64,000 nt of DNA from Flavobacterium terrae (GCF_900142035.1 NZ_FQZI01000002.1:682001-746000), one strand, 5' to 3'. Positions 11,562 to 19,971 are shown, counted from the first letter of the stretch. The notes: generated from the letters alone by a model not told the origin. Numbers and translations: made by a program.

Positions 11562-11893
11562 AGCTTATCCCAAGCTGATTTTTCTTTTGCTACTTTTATT
11601 TTTTTTGGAGGAACAGACGATGGGAAAATTTCTTTTTCAATCATTTCTTGCGCTACTGTCGATTCCATTTTTATTTTCATTAATTCTGATCTTCTATCAA
11701 CAAACTCAGATCTTAATTCTTTTACTTCATTAGTTAACTCAGCAATTTTGTATACTTTTCCTTCATAACTATGTGTATTTGCAATCATTATGATTGCTAG
11801 GAAAATTAAAAAGACAATGAATCCCCAATTTTTTGTTGCATCCTCATTGACTAAAAACCTTGCTTTTAATATGCTGTAAAACTTGTTTTTCAT
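11552..11893 (-). CDS. ftsL: FtsL-like cell division protein (113 aa)
   Basis: Small bitopic protein expected to form a coiled coil with other divisome subunits. It has a cytoplasmic N-terminus of about 23 residues, one membrane segment at about 24-42 (WGFIVFLIFLAIIMIA) and a Lys/Glu-rich stretch at 50-85 with a heptad-like pattern (VYKIAELTNEVKELRSEF). Sequence alone would not identify it. The call rests on size, topology and its classic place between rsmH (4-base ATGA overlap) and ftsI. Confidence 0.82.
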   Translation of the reverse strand: MKNKFYSILKARFLVNEDATKNWGFIVFLIFLAIIMIANTHSYEGKVYKIAELTNEVKELRSEFVDRRSELMKIKMESTVAQEMIEKEIFPSSVPPKKIKVAKEKSAWDKLWQ

Positions 11894-12798
11894 AATTTTT
11901 CAGCGATTCTTAGTTTAGCACTTCGAGCTCGATTATTAATTGCTATTTCCTCATCTGACGGAACAATTAACTTTCCTATATTTTTAAAAGGAACCTCATA
12001 TCTTCCAAACATATCTCTCTCTGGTTCACCTTCAAACATTCCATTCTTAATATATCTTTTCACCAACCTGTCCTCTAGGGAATGATAAGATATAACACTC
12101 AATCTACCTCCAGAATTTAAAAGCTCATTTGTTTGTTCCAAAAACTCCTTAAGAACTTCCATCTCTTGATTTACCTCTATTCGGATTGCTTGATATATTT
12201 GAGCTAAAATTTTATTGGCTTTATGCCCTGGTAAAAATCTACTCAAAACTTGCTTTAAATCCTCAGTATTAACTATAGCTTCTTTTTCTCTTTCTTCAAC
12301 AATTGTTCTTGCAAGCGCTGCTGCATTTTTAAGCTCTCCATATTCTAAAAAAATACGGCGTAAATTTTTATCATCGTATTCATTCACAACTCTGTAGGCA
12401 CTTAACTCATTTCGCTTACTCATTCTCATATCAAGTTCCGCATCAAATCGAGTCGAAAAACCTCTTTCCGGCACATCAAACTGATGCGAAGAAACCCCTA
12501 AATCACCTAAAATTCCATCAACGGTTTTAACACCATTAAATCGTAAGAACCTCTTTATATATCTAAAATTTTCTTTTATTAACACAAATCTTGGGTCATC
12601 AATTTCATTTTGCCATGCATCTTCATCTTGATCAAAAGCAAACAATTTTCCATTAGCGCCTAATCGAGATAGTATTTCTCTCGAGTGCCCACCACCACCA
12701 AATGTAACATCAACATAAACACCGTCAGGTTTAATATTTAAACCATCAACTGTCTCTTTTAATAAAACTGGATTATGATATTCCATTGTCGTCATCAT
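11890..12798 (-). CDS. rsmH: RsmH, 16S rRNA (cytosine1402-N4)-methyltransferase
   Basis: SAM-dependent enzyme that N4-methylates C1402 of 16S rRNA in the decoding site. YHNPVLLKETVDGL at the start, VDVTFGGGGHSREIL (SAM-binding motif I), GILGDLGVSSHQFD, and the late SYHSLEDRLVK are all family signatures. The start could be ATG at 12798, or the ATG at 12786 just before EYHNPVLLKE. Either way the gene overlaps mraZ (by 26 or 14 bases). Length about 302 is typical. Confidence 0.96.
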   Translation of the reverse strand: MMTTMEYHNPVLLKETVDGLNIKPDGVYVDVTFGGGGHSREILSRLGANGKLFAFDQDEDAWQNEIDDPRFVLIKENFRYIKRFLRFNGVKTVDGILGDLGVSSHQFDVPERGFSTRFDAELDMRMSKRNELSAYRVVNEYDDKNLRRIFLEYGELKNAAALARTIVEEREKEAIVNTEDLKQVLSRFLPGHKANKILAQIYQAIRIEVNQEMEVLKEFLEQTNELLNSGGRLSVISYHSLEDRLVKRYIKNGMFEGEPERDMFGRYEVPFKNIGKLIVPSDEEIAINNRARSAKLRIAEKL

Positions 12799-13243
12799 TA
12801 TTACCCATTACTTCTTCAGCCAAATCTGCAAAATCTATATCTGAATCATCAACCGCTTTTTCATACAAATCTTTATCCCAAATCTCAATTATGTTTATTG
12901 CCGATGACAACACAACACTGCTATTAATAGATGCAAAAACAGCCAAATCTTTAGGAACTAACAATCTCCCTGTCGAATCAATCTCCACCATTCTAACCCC
13001 TACAGTAAATCGACGGATGAAATCGTTATGTTTTTTATTAAATCGATTCAGTTTGTTTATTTTTTGCATCATTACATTCCATTCTGCCATGGGATACAAC
13101 TCCAAACATTGCTGAAAAACCGATCGTTTTAAAACGAAGCCTTCTTGCAAAGATGAATTCAACTGATTTTTCAAAGCGACAGGCAACATTAACCTTCCCT
13201 TAGAATCAGCCTTACATTCATATGTTCCAACAATGGTATTCAA
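12773..13243 (-). CDS. mraZ: MraZ, dcw operon transcriptional regulator
   Basis: DNA-binding regulator of the AbrB/SpoVT superfamily that represses its own dcw operon in E. coli. Two SpoVT-like halves are visible: YECKADSKGRLMLPVALK (about 8-25) and VEIDSTGRLLVPKDLAVF (about 87-104), each with the GRL(M/L)(L/V)P core. The start appears to be TTG at 13241-13243. The reading MNTIVGTYECK is what the family shows, and no ATG lies nearby. A triple GTGGT repeat and a TAnnTTTG promoter box lie upstream. Confidence 0.94.
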   Translation of the reverse strand: MNTIVGTYECKADSKGRLMLPVALKNQLNSSLQEGFVLKRSVFQQCLELYPMAEWNVMMQKINKLNRFNKKHNDFIRRFTVGVRMVEIDSTGRLLVPKDLAVFASINSSVVLSSAINIIEIWDKDLYEKAVDDSDIDFADLAEEVMGNNDDDNGIS

Positions 13244-13271
13244 GTAGTTACAATTTTTGTATGATACTGTA

Positions 13272-13279
13272 CAAATGTA
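13272..13279 (-). promoter_or_regulatory. mraZ/dcw promoter, -7 box TACATTTG
   Basis: On the minus strand the sequence reads TACATTTG, a full match to the Bacteroidota -7 consensus TAnnTTTG, and it ends 28 bases before the TTG start of mraZ. The GTGGT repeats begin 11 bases further upstream, over the expected -20 to -45 region. Confidence 0.7.
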
Positions 13280-13290
13280 GAAAATAATTT

Positions 13291-13336
13291 ACCACATTTT
13301 ACCACAAATTACCACTTTGTTGATAAGTTTTACCAT
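13291..13336 (-). promoter_or_regulatory. Putative MraZ-binding operator (GTGGT direct repeats, 10-bp period)
   Basis: On the minus strand three GTGGT pentamers lie at 13311-13315, 13301-13305 and 13291-13295, each separated by 5 AT-rich bases. A further weaker copy (ATGGT) lies at 13332-13336, about two periods upstream. MraZ is known to bind three or more short G-rich direct repeats spaced one helical turn apart just upstream of its own gene; E. coli uses TGGGA-type boxes. Position, spacing and orientation fit, so autoregulation of the whole dcw operon is inferred. Confidence 0.72.
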
Positions 13337-13578
13337 TTTCTATTCAAAAAGAAACTTTTCTAAAAAGAGTCTTTTTTTAACTTTAAGATATTTTTTTGTG
13401 TAATTTTTTCTTTTTAAGAAATTATTCGCAATAAAATACTCTTTTTAAAATGCTTTTTTGATTTTTTTTCAAAAAAGACAGTGACGCTAATCCAATCATT
13501 TGGCTGATTACTAAACACTTAACTTATCAACATAAAAATTGAAAATTATTCTAAAAAACGTATTTGACTTTTTAATCC

Positions 13579-13586
13579 TATATTTG
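13579..13586 (+). promoter_or_regulatory. Promoter -7 box TATATTTG for hydrolase-engB
   Basis: A perfect TAnnTTTG box ends 27 bases before the GTG at 13614. It lies inside the longer possible frame from 13539 and so decides in favour of the GTG start. Confidence 0.65.
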
Positions 13587-13613
13587 CGTAATAAACAATA
13601 TCAAAAAACCAAA

Positions 13614-14384
13614 GTGAGTAACTTAATAAAAGACGGTAAATACGAATATTTTGAAGCTGGTGAAGGAACACCCATTATTATTTTACATGGATTAATGGGC
13701 GGATTGAGCAATTTTGACGGAGTTGCAAACTACTTCCCAAGCAAAGGCTATAAAGTTGTAATTCCTCAATTACCTTTATACTCTCAAAACATTTTAAAAA
13801 CGAATGTAAAATCGTTTGCAATATATGTTAAAAACTTCATTAATCACAAGGGTTTTAATCGAGTAATACTTGTTGGAAACTCACTTGGAGGTCACATTGC
13901 TTTATATTTTACAAAGATGTATCCTGAAAGAGTTTGTGGTTTAGTTATAACCGGAAGTTCAGGTTTATATGAAAGTGCTATGGGAGATAGTTATCCTAAG
14001 CGAGGCGATTATGAATACATCAAGAAAAAAGCTCAAGATGTTTTTTACAACCCCGAAGTTGCTACTCCAGAAATTATTGATGATGTATATGCAACAGTAA
14101 ATGATCGAATCAAATTGATTAAAACACTTACGATTGCTAAAAGCGCTATTCGTCATAACATGGCAAAAGATTTACCAAAAATGCATGTTCCTACAGGAAT
14201 TATTTGGGGTAAACAAGACAAAGTAACTCCACCAGATGTTGCAGAAGAGTTTCACAAGCTTTTACCCAACTCAACACTATACTGGATTGACAAATGTGGT
14301 CATGCAGCTATGATGGAACATCCTGATGAGTTTAATAAAATTTTAGAAGAATGGCTTGAAACTAAAGCCGAACATAAAGAATAA
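13614..14384 (+). CDS. Alpha/beta hydrolase (256 aa)
   Basis: Cytoplasmic alpha/beta-hydrolase-fold enzyme of unknown substrate. HGLMGG (25-30) supplies the oxyanion region, GNSLGG holds nucleophile Ser90, GKQDKVTPPD carries the acid, and CGHAAMMEHP supplies the histidine. The GTG start at 13614 gives a product beginning SNLIKDGKYEYFEAGEGTP; an upstream TTG would place the promoter box inside the gene. The stop shares a base with the engB start, so the two are probably co-transcribed. No signal peptide is visible. Confidence 0.85.
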   Translation: MSNLIKDGKYEYFEAGEGTPIIILHGLMGGLSNFDGVANYFPSKGYKVVIPQLPLYSQNILKTNVKSFAIYVKNFINHKGFNRVILVGNSLGGHIALYFTKMYPERVCGLVITGSSGLYESAMGDSYPKRGDYEYIKKKAQDVFYNPEVATPEIIDDVYATVNDRIKLIKTLTIAKSAIRHNMAKDLPKMHVPTGIIWGKQDKVTPPDVAEEFHKLLPNSTLYWIDKCGHAAMMEHPDEFNKILEEWLETKAEHKE

Positions 14385-15004
14385 TGAAAGTCAATACCGC
14401 CGAATTTATTATTAGCAACTCTGATGTGAGCAAATGTCCTTTGGATCGCTTGCCCGAATATGCTTTTATAGGAAGGTCTAATGTAGGAAAATCATCTTTG
14501 ATTAACATGTTGACCAATCATAAAAATTTGGCAAAAACATCTGCGAGACCGGGTAAAACTCAATTAATAAACCATTTCAAAATAAACAATAACTGGTTTC
14601 TAGTTGACTTACCAGGTTATGGATACGCTCGTGTTTCTAAAAAAACCAAGGAAGTATTTCAAAAATTCATTACCGATTATTTCGAAAAAAGAGAACAATT
14701 AGTTTGCGCCTTTATACTTATCGATATTAGACACGAAGCCCAAAAAATTGACTTAGAGTTCATTAACTACCTTGGAGAAATTGAAGTGCCTTTTTGCATC
14801 ATTTTCACTAAAGCAGATAAAATAAGTCGTGTAAAAATTGACCAAAGCATAGCCTCTTACAGAAAATCATTATTGGCTAACAATTGGGAAGAAATGCCAC
14901 CTCATTTTGTTACTTCATCACTTGAAGCAACAGGTAGAGATGCTGTTTTAGAATATATAGATTCTGTAAATCAAGAGATTTTTAAAAACAATAGCTTTGT
15001 ATAA
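14384..15004 (+). CDS. engB: EngB/YsxC, ribosome-biogenesis GTPase
   Basis: Essential GTPase of the TrmE-Era-EngA-YihA group that assists large-subunit ribosome assembly. G1 is GRSNVGKSS (30-38), G2 TSARPGKTQ, G3 DLPGYGYA, G4 TKADK and G5 near TSSLEATG. The 206 residues match the family. It overlaps the hydrolase stop by one base and ends just before a strong two-way terminator. Confidence 0.95.
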   Translation: MKVNTAEFIISNSDVSKCPLDRLPEYAFIGRSNVGKSSLINMLTNHKNLAKTSARPGKTQLINHFKINNNWFLVDLPGYGYARVSKKTKEVFQKFITDYFEKREQLVCAFILIDIRHEAQKIDLEFINYLGEIEVPFCIIFTKADKISRVKIDQSIASYRKSLLANNWEEMPPHFVTSSLEATGRDAVLEYIDSVNQEIFKNNSFV

Positions 15005-15039
15005 AAAGAAAGGGTTCTCGTTGAGAACCCTTTCTTTTT
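15003..15039. terminator. Bidirectional terminator between engB and gldC
   Basis: A 17-bp perfect stem with a 3-base loop (GTT). Its core is GGGTTCTC / GAGAACCC, with A runs on one side and T runs on the other. It lies between convergent genes and can serve both strands. Confidence 0.92.
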
Positions 15040-15040
15040 A

Positions 15041-15382
15041 TTAATCTTCTTTTTTTAACTCTAGTTTTTCTGCAAAATAATCACAAAAATCTCGCATTGT
15101 GTCACTCATTTTCTCATCGGCCGTAGCTCTTTGAAATGTATCTGCCATTGCAACTAATGTTTGATGAAAGAATACTTTCATTTCGTCGACCGGCATATCT
15201 TTAGTCCATAAATCAATTCGCATCGTTTCTTTGGCTTTGCTATCCCAAATATTTAGCATAATTGCTTTAGCCTCTTCATTTTCTATTCCTCCGTCTTTTG
15301 CTGTCCAATACAACTTTTCAGGAATTTGATTTTCGTCTAATGCTATTTTAAATTTAATATCTGATGTTTTATTGATTCCCAT
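15041..15382 (-). CDS. gldC: Gliding motility protein GldC (113 aa)
   Basis: Small protein linked to flavobacterial gliding. No signal peptide or membrane segment is visible, so it is probably cytoplasmic. It begins MGINKTSDIKFKIALDENQIPEKLYW and has DLWTKDMPVDEMKVFFHQTLVAMADTFQRA in the second half, which I recognise as the GldC pattern. The ATG shares one base with the gldB stop, and the gldB-gldC order is the same as in known gliding flavobacteria. In F. johnsoniae GldC supports GldB function rather than being essential for motility. Confidence 0.9.
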   Translation of the reverse strand: MGINKTSDIKFKIALDENQIPEKLYWTAKDGGIENEEAKAIMLNIWDSKAKETMRIDLWTKDMPVDEMKVFFHQTLVAMADTFQRATADEKMSDTMRDFCDYFAEKLELKKED

Positions 15383-16338
15383 TATTTAGTAGGTTTATAT
15401 TTAGATTTTTGAAATATTTCTTTTGCATCCATTAAGAACATTTGTTGAGCAGGAATATCATTGTTATCCATAAAGGCTCTTACAATTTGCCAACCTATCC
15501 ATGCGCCAACACGTCCTGGTGTTTCGTTATCATTGACCAATCCAAATTTAGAAAATGGTCCTGGTTCGATAAATTTTGGCAATAATTTCGAATCTGTACT
15601 ATACAACAATTTTTCATCGATAAAAAAGCGCCAAACATCAACATCATGCTCTTCGCACCATTTTATTTCATCAGCAGTGTAACATATTTTATCTTCGTCA
15701 GAATACTCTGGTAGTAATATATCTTTTAAATACAATTGCTTACCAGCATAAATCATTTGTGACAAGAAATCTCTTTCCATGGGTGGTTTTACTTTTCCAT
15801 ATGAAAAACTCTGTACAATGTCTGGTAAAATTTGAGAAGGCTCAAAAGTCTTTTTTAGATACTCTGGGTATTCATAAAATTTATGATTTTTTCCCAAATA
15901 CATTTCTAGTGATACAATAACAAGACTATCTGTATAAATTGCTTTGTATTGTGGGTCCATATCATGTATCAAAGTCACAACTTTAGGCGTTCTTGTTTTA
16001 GGATAATAAAATTTAATGTATTTAAATAAATCTTCGATCCCTTCTTTTTCTAAATCAAAGTTATCATAACGTTTTTCCACTTCTTTATAAAGTTCTCTCC
16101 ATAACGGATTAGTCATTTTTTCGATCATTGCCGAATCAGAAACATTAGTTGGAAAAAAATAAGGATACTTCGCTTTTAGTTTTTGCAGATCTTGAGGTTT
16201 TGTGCCAAAAAAAGCTTTGTCATAACGATCAACTTCAATTGCAACCGGAATATCTTCTGCCTCTGCTTTTATTTTATCGTTTTTTGAACAAGATGTTAAA
16301 ATTATGCTAGCTAAAGCAAATACTACAAATTTCTTCAT
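15382..16338 (-). CDS. gldB: Gliding motility lipoprotein GldB
   Basis: Membrane lipoprotein required for gliding on surfaces in Flavobacterium. The signal peptide ends in the lipobox LTSC (Cys17), followed by SKNDKIKAEAED. The body of 318 residues has IPVAIEVDRYDKAFF, CYTADEIKWCEEHDVDVW and GRVGAWIGWQIVRAFM, typical of GldB. It heads a two-gene unit with gldC. The exact molecular job of GldB is not established. The start ATG at 16338 is the only one that gives the lipoprotein signal. Confidence 0.92.
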   Translation of the reverse strand: MKKFVVFALASIILTSCSKNDKIKAEAEDIPVAIEVDRYDKAFFGTKPQDLQKLKAKYPYFFPTNVSDSAMIEKMTNPLWRELYKEVEKRYDNFDLEKEGIEDLFKYIKFYYPKTRTPKVVTLIHDMDPQYKAIYTDSLVIVSLEMYLGKNHKFYEYPEYLKKTFEPSQILPDIVQSFSYGKVKPPMERDFLSQMIYAGKQLYLKDILLPEYSDEDKICYTADEIKWCEEHDVDVWRFFIDEKLLYSTDSKLLPKFIEPGPFSKFGLVNDNETPGRVGAWIGWQIVRAFMDNNDIPAQQMFLMDAKEIFQKSKYKPTK

Positions 16339-16397
16339 AAATTATAACAGTAATTTATTTCTTACGTTTTTTTGAATACTTTTTTGAGTAAAAGTAT

Positions 16398-16405
16398 TAC
16401 ATTTG
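16398..16405 (+). promoter_or_regulatory. nadE promoter, -7 box TACATTTG
   Basis: TACATTTG ends 28 bases before the first nadE ATG. A TTTG at 16371-16374 lies 23 bases upstream and is a possible -33 element. Confidence 0.65.
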
Positions 16406-16433
16406 CAAATATACATCGTTTTGAAAAGAATTT

Positions 16434-17246
16434 ATGCCTATGCAAAAAATTACTCAGCTTGACACTGAAAAAGTTAACCTACATATCGTTAATTGGCTCA
16501 AAACTTATGCAGAAAACGCAAAAGTTAATGGATTTGTAGTGGGAATTTCTGGAGGAATAGACTCAGCTCTCACTTCGACTTTGTGTGCACAAACCGGCCT
16601 AACTACTTTATGTGTTGAAATGCCTATTCATCAAGCAGAAAGCCACGTAAACAGAGCTCAAGAGCATATTGCTCAGCTTAAAAAAAGATTCTCAAATGTG
16701 ACAGACACAAGAGTTGATTTAACTCCTGTATTTGAAAGCATGAAAATTGAAATTCCAAAAACAAACGATGAGATAAAACTCAACCTATCACTGGCTAACA
16801 CCAGAGCACGTCTACGCATGACCACCTTATACTATTTAGCAGGAATTCAAGGCCTTTTAGTAGCAGGAACTGGGAATAAGGTAGAAGACTTTGGCGTTGG
16901 TTTTTTTACAAAATATGGTGATGGTGGAGTTGACCTTAGTCCAATTGCAGATTTGCTAAAAAGTGAAGTAAGACAATTAGCATCTTACTTACAAGTTCCC
17001 GACTCTATTTTAAAAGCAGCACCAACTGATGGATTATTTGGTGATGACAGAAGCGACGAAGATCAACTAGGTGCTAGTTATGAAGAATTAGAGTGGGCCA
17101 TGGCACAATTGGAACAAGGAAAAAAAGCTGAAGATTTTATCGGTAGAGAGAAAACTGTATTTGAAATATACAAGAAACTCAACACTATAAATCAACACAA
17201 AATGAACCCCATTCCTATTTGTAAAATACCAGAAATTTATAAGTAA
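16434..17246 (+). CDS. nadE: NadE, NAD synthetase (ammonia-type)
   Basis: Cytoplasmic enzyme that amidates deamido-NAD to NAD. The PP-loop is GISGGIDSAL, and KVEDFGVGFFTKYGDGGVDLSPIADL is the substrate-loop region. There is no N-terminal nitrilase (glutaminase) domain, so this 270-residue form should use ammonia. The second in-frame ATG at 16440 is equally possible and would remove two residues. It has its own promoter box and sits divergent to gldB. Confidence 0.94.
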   Translation: MPMQKITQLDTEKVNLHIVNWLKTYAENAKVNGFVVGISGGIDSALTSTLCAQTGLTTLCVEMPIHQAESHVNRAQEHIAQLKKRFSNVTDTRVDLTPVFESMKIEIPKTNDEIKLNLSLANTRARLRMTTLYYLAGIQGLLVAGTGNKVEDFGVGFFTKYGDGGVDLSPIADLLKSEVRQLASYLQVPDSILKAAPTDGLFGDDRSDEDQLGASYEELEWAMAQLEQGKKAEDFIGREKTVFEIYKKLNTINQHKMNPIPICKIPEIYK

Positions 17247-17327
17247 TTTATTACTTGATTCCCAGTTATTTACAAAAATATTAATTATCTTTACTATTCG
17301 TTTTAGTTTTAATTTAAAGTTTTTATT

Positions 17328-17957
17328 ATGGTAAAATTAGGTCTTGCAGACAACCATCCAGTTGTACATTATGGCATAAAATCTTACTTTAAAGAACACT
17401 CTGACATTTCCTTAGTTGGAATAGTTGATAATTTTGATATGGTTGAGGAAATGCTAAAACGCAAGGATATTGACGTCCTACTTATGGACTTAGAACTTGA
17501 AGGACTTTCTAGCATAAATCTCATAAAAGCCCTATTAAAAGATTATCCAAAAGTAAAAATTGTTCTTTATTCAAATCTAAATGAGCAAATTTATGCTCCA
17601 AATGCAATCAAAGCAGGCGTTTCTTCGTTTGTAGAAAAAACTGAGAAACTTGATGTATTAGCTTCGACTATCATTAAAGTAAACAGAGGCGCAGTAATAT
17701 TTAGTGAAGCTGTCAAGAAAAACATGGCACTTATTTCTAAACAGGCTAAATCTGAAAGGTTGTATAGAAAATTATCAAGCCGTGAGATTGAAGTATTACG
17801 CTATTTATCTAACGGTAAGAAAAACAAAGAAGTTGCTGAAGCACTAAATCTTAATGAAAAAACTATTAGTACTTACAAATTACGCCTATTAGCCAAACTA
17901 AATGTAACTAATTTAGTAGATTTAGTAAACAAAGCTAAGACGCTAGAAATTGTTTAA
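17328..17957 (+). CDS. Response regulator with LuxR-type DNA-binding domain (orphan)
   Basis: A 209-residue two-domain regulator. The receiver domain (1-120) has Asp54 in LLMDLELEG as the likely phospho-acceptor and a conserved-type lysine in SFVEKTE. The acidic pocket is D8-N9 rather than two acids. The LuxR-type helix-turn-helix (about 147-205, LSSREIEVLRYLSNGKKNKEVAEALNL then KTISTYKLRLLAKLNV) is intact. No histidine kinase lies beside it. Its stop overlaps the dnaG stop tail to tail, the two sharing TTAA. Confidence 0.9.
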   Translation: MVKLGLADNHPVVHYGIKSYFKEHSDISLVGIVDNFDMVEEMLKRKDIDVLLMDLELEGLSSINLIKALLKDYPKVKIVLYSNLNEQIYAPNAIKAGVSSFVEKTEKLDVLASTIIKVNRGAVIFSEAVKKNMALISKQAKSERLYRKLSSREIEVLRYLSNGKKNKEVAEALNLNEKTISTYKLRLLAKLNVTNLVDLVNKAKTLEIV

Positions 17958-19930
17958 CTATAACGTGACATTACTCTTCCTAATTTAACCGAGAAGTTAT
18001 TTATAAGTTTAGAGTAATCCATCACCATAGAAAGATTTTCAGAATTGTCACTTTCAATTGTATTTGAGAGTGACATTTTTATTTCTTCAATTATTTTATT
18101 TACTAAAAACCATCTCAATGATAAAATAGTTTCGGTTACATACTGAGAGACTGTTTTATCTTTTAGCTTAACATAAATCTGCTTTGCTTCCCAGTTATGA
18201 AGCATATCTTTTTCATCTGCCATTAAAATAGAAGTAACTTCTTGAGAAAGCTCAGGCGAAACTTGCATTAAATACTGCTCTATTTCAAACTTTTTATCTT
18301 GATTGAAATACGCAATTAAATTATTATATATGGATTGAAAAACAGGGTTTGCTAATTCGACCTCATCTTCCTGCAAACTTAAATAAACCCTTTGAAAAAC
18401 TTTATATTTGTTCACTTCTCTAACTTCCTTTAACTCACCATCATCGTTAGCTTTCCATAAAAAATCTTCAAAATCCTCTTCAAAATCACCATACAAAAGC
18501 AATATCTGGATAATTTTTTTCTCAAGCTCGTATTGTATATCAACTTTAGCAGAAACAGAAGCTGTTTCATTTTTATGAACTTCAAATGCTTTTTGTTCCT
18601 GAACAAATTTCTTATTAGCTTCTGAAATATCTTTTTGCATAAGTTGTGCCAATGTATTAAAAAGAACTTCTTCTGAAATCTCCATAATACGAGAACACTC
18701 TTGAATATAAATTTCTCTTTTTATTCTATCAGGAATTTTAGAAATACTAATAACCATATCCCTAATAAGATCAGCTTTCTTGATAGGATCGTTTTTAGCA
18801 TCCTTCATCAATAAAGAGGCTTTGAACTGAATAAAATCTTTAGCATTTTCGTCTAAATATCTTAACAATTCTTCATGTGGTGTTTTACGAGCAAAACTAT
18901 CTGGATCTTCTCCTTCAGGGAAAGTACAAACTTTTACATTCATGCCCTCCTCTAATATCAAATCGATACCGCGTATTGAAGCCCTTAGCCCCGCTGCATC
19001 ACCATCAAATAATACCGTAATATTTTTAGTAAGTCTATTAATTAACCTGATCTGATCTGAAGTCAATGCAGTCCCAGAAGAGGAAACAACATTCTCAACT
19101 CCTGCTTGATGCATTTGAATTACATCTGTATATCCTTCACAAAGAAAACAGTTGTCCTGTTTTACAATTGCTTGTTTTGCATGATAAATACCATACAACA
19201 CTTTGCTTTTATGATAAATATCGCTTTCTGGCGAATTAAGATATTTTGCTGCTTTTTTATCATTAGTCAAAATTCGGCCTCCAAAACCTAATACGCGACC
19301 AGACATACTTTGAATAGGAAACATTACGCGTCCTTTGAATCTATCAAATTGCTTCTCATCTTTTGAGATGGTCAATCCTACTTTTTCTAAGTATTCTAAA
19401 TTATACCCTTGACCTAAGGCTTCTTTTGTAAAAGCATCCCAAGTTTCAGGAGAATAACCTAATCCAAATTTCTTAATGGTATCTGAAGTAAAACCACGCT
19501 CTTTGAAATATGAAAGTCCAATAGCCTGACCTTCATCAGTATTATACATAGTGTTTTGAAAATACTTTTGAGCAAATTCAGAAACCAAATACATACTTTC
19601 TTTTTCGGAAGCCTCTTGCTGCTCTTCAGAAGTTCTTTCCGTTTCCTCAATCTCAATATTGTATTTTTTTGCTAAATATCGAATAGCTTCAGGAAACGAG
19701 AAATGCTCGTGTTCCATTACAAAAGTAACAGCATTACCTCCTTTACCCGAACTAAAGTCCTTCCAAATTTGTTTTACGGGAGAAACCATAAACGAAGGAG
19801 ACTTTTCATCAGAAAAAGGACTAAGTCCTTTAAGATTAGTCCCTGCACGTTTGAGTTGCACAAAATCACCAATAACCTCCTCTACACGGGCAGTTTCAAA
19901 AACAGTATCTATAGTATTTTTGGAAATCAT
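17954..19930 (-). CDS. dnaG: DNA primase DnaG with ligand-less N-terminal zinc-finger fold
   Basis: Makes RNA primers for replication. The N-terminal CHC2-type domain (about 1-100) keeps its frame (NLKGLSPFSDEKSPSF, then WKDFSSGKGGNAVTFVMEH). The four zinc ligands, Cys40, His43, Cys61 and Cys64 in E. coli numbering, align with Ser37, Ser40, Asp58 and Ser61. The catalytic core and TOPRIM domain (about 260-345) are intact, with CEGYTDVIQ and VLFDGDAAGLRA. The C-terminal 200 residues are the divergent helicase-interaction part. Length 658 is normal. Confidence 0.93.
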   Translation of the reverse strand: MISKNTIDTVFETARVEEVIGDFVQLKRAGTNLKGLSPFSDEKSPSFMVSPVKQIWKDFSSGKGGNAVTFVMEHEHFSFPEAIRYLAKKYNIEIEETERTSEEQQEASEKESMYLVSEFAQKYFQNTMYNTDEGQAIGLSYFKERGFTSDTIKKFGLGYSPETWDAFTKEALGQGYNLEYLEKVGLTISKDEKQFDRFKGRVMFPIQSMSGRVLGFGGRILTNDKKAAKYLNSPESDIYHKSKVLYGIYHAKQAIVKQDNCFLCEGYTDVIQMHQAGVENVVSSSGTALTSDQIRLINRLTKNITVLFDGDAAGLRASIRGIDLILEEGMNVKVCTFPEGEDPDSFARKTPHEELLRYLDENAKDFIQFKASLLMKDAKNDPIKKADLIRDMVISISKIPDRIKREIYIQECSRIMEISEEVLFNTLAQLMQKDISEANKKFVQEQKAFEVHKNETASVSAKVDIQYELEKKIIQILLLYGDFEEDFEDFLWKANDDGELKEVREVNKYKVFQRVYLSLQEDEVELANPVFQSIYNNLIAYFNQDKKFEIEQYLMQVSPELSQEVTSILMADEKDMLHNWEAKQIYVKLKDKTVSQYVTETILSLRWFLVNKIIEEIKMSLSNTIESDNSENLSMVMDYSKLINNFSVKLGRVMSRYS

Positions 19931-19971
19931 CAGAATTAAATGTCGTCAAATATACAACTTTCATAAAAACA

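Larger units (their letters stand above)
13244..13613. other. Intergenic region between divergent mraZ and hydrolase genes
   Basis: About 370 bases without a convincing gene. The mraZ-proximal third carries the mraZ promoter box and the repeated GTGGT operator on the minus strand. The middle (about 13335-13480) is very AT-rich, with several runs of T and A and no clear hairpin-plus-T-tract. The right end has the promoter box for the hydrolase gene at 13579-13586. A frame open from TTG at 13539 runs through that promoter box, so I do not count those 25 codons as coding. Confidence 0.7.

Noticed and set aside
13335..13480. A replication origin in the AT-rich stretch upstream of mraZ
   Set aside because: No repeated DnaA-box-like sites were seen and the neighbouring genes are not origin markers.
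13539..13613. A TTG start for the alpha/beta hydrolase 25 codons upstream
   Set aside because: A perfect TAnnTTTG promoter box lies within it, and the extra residues look like AT-rich leader.
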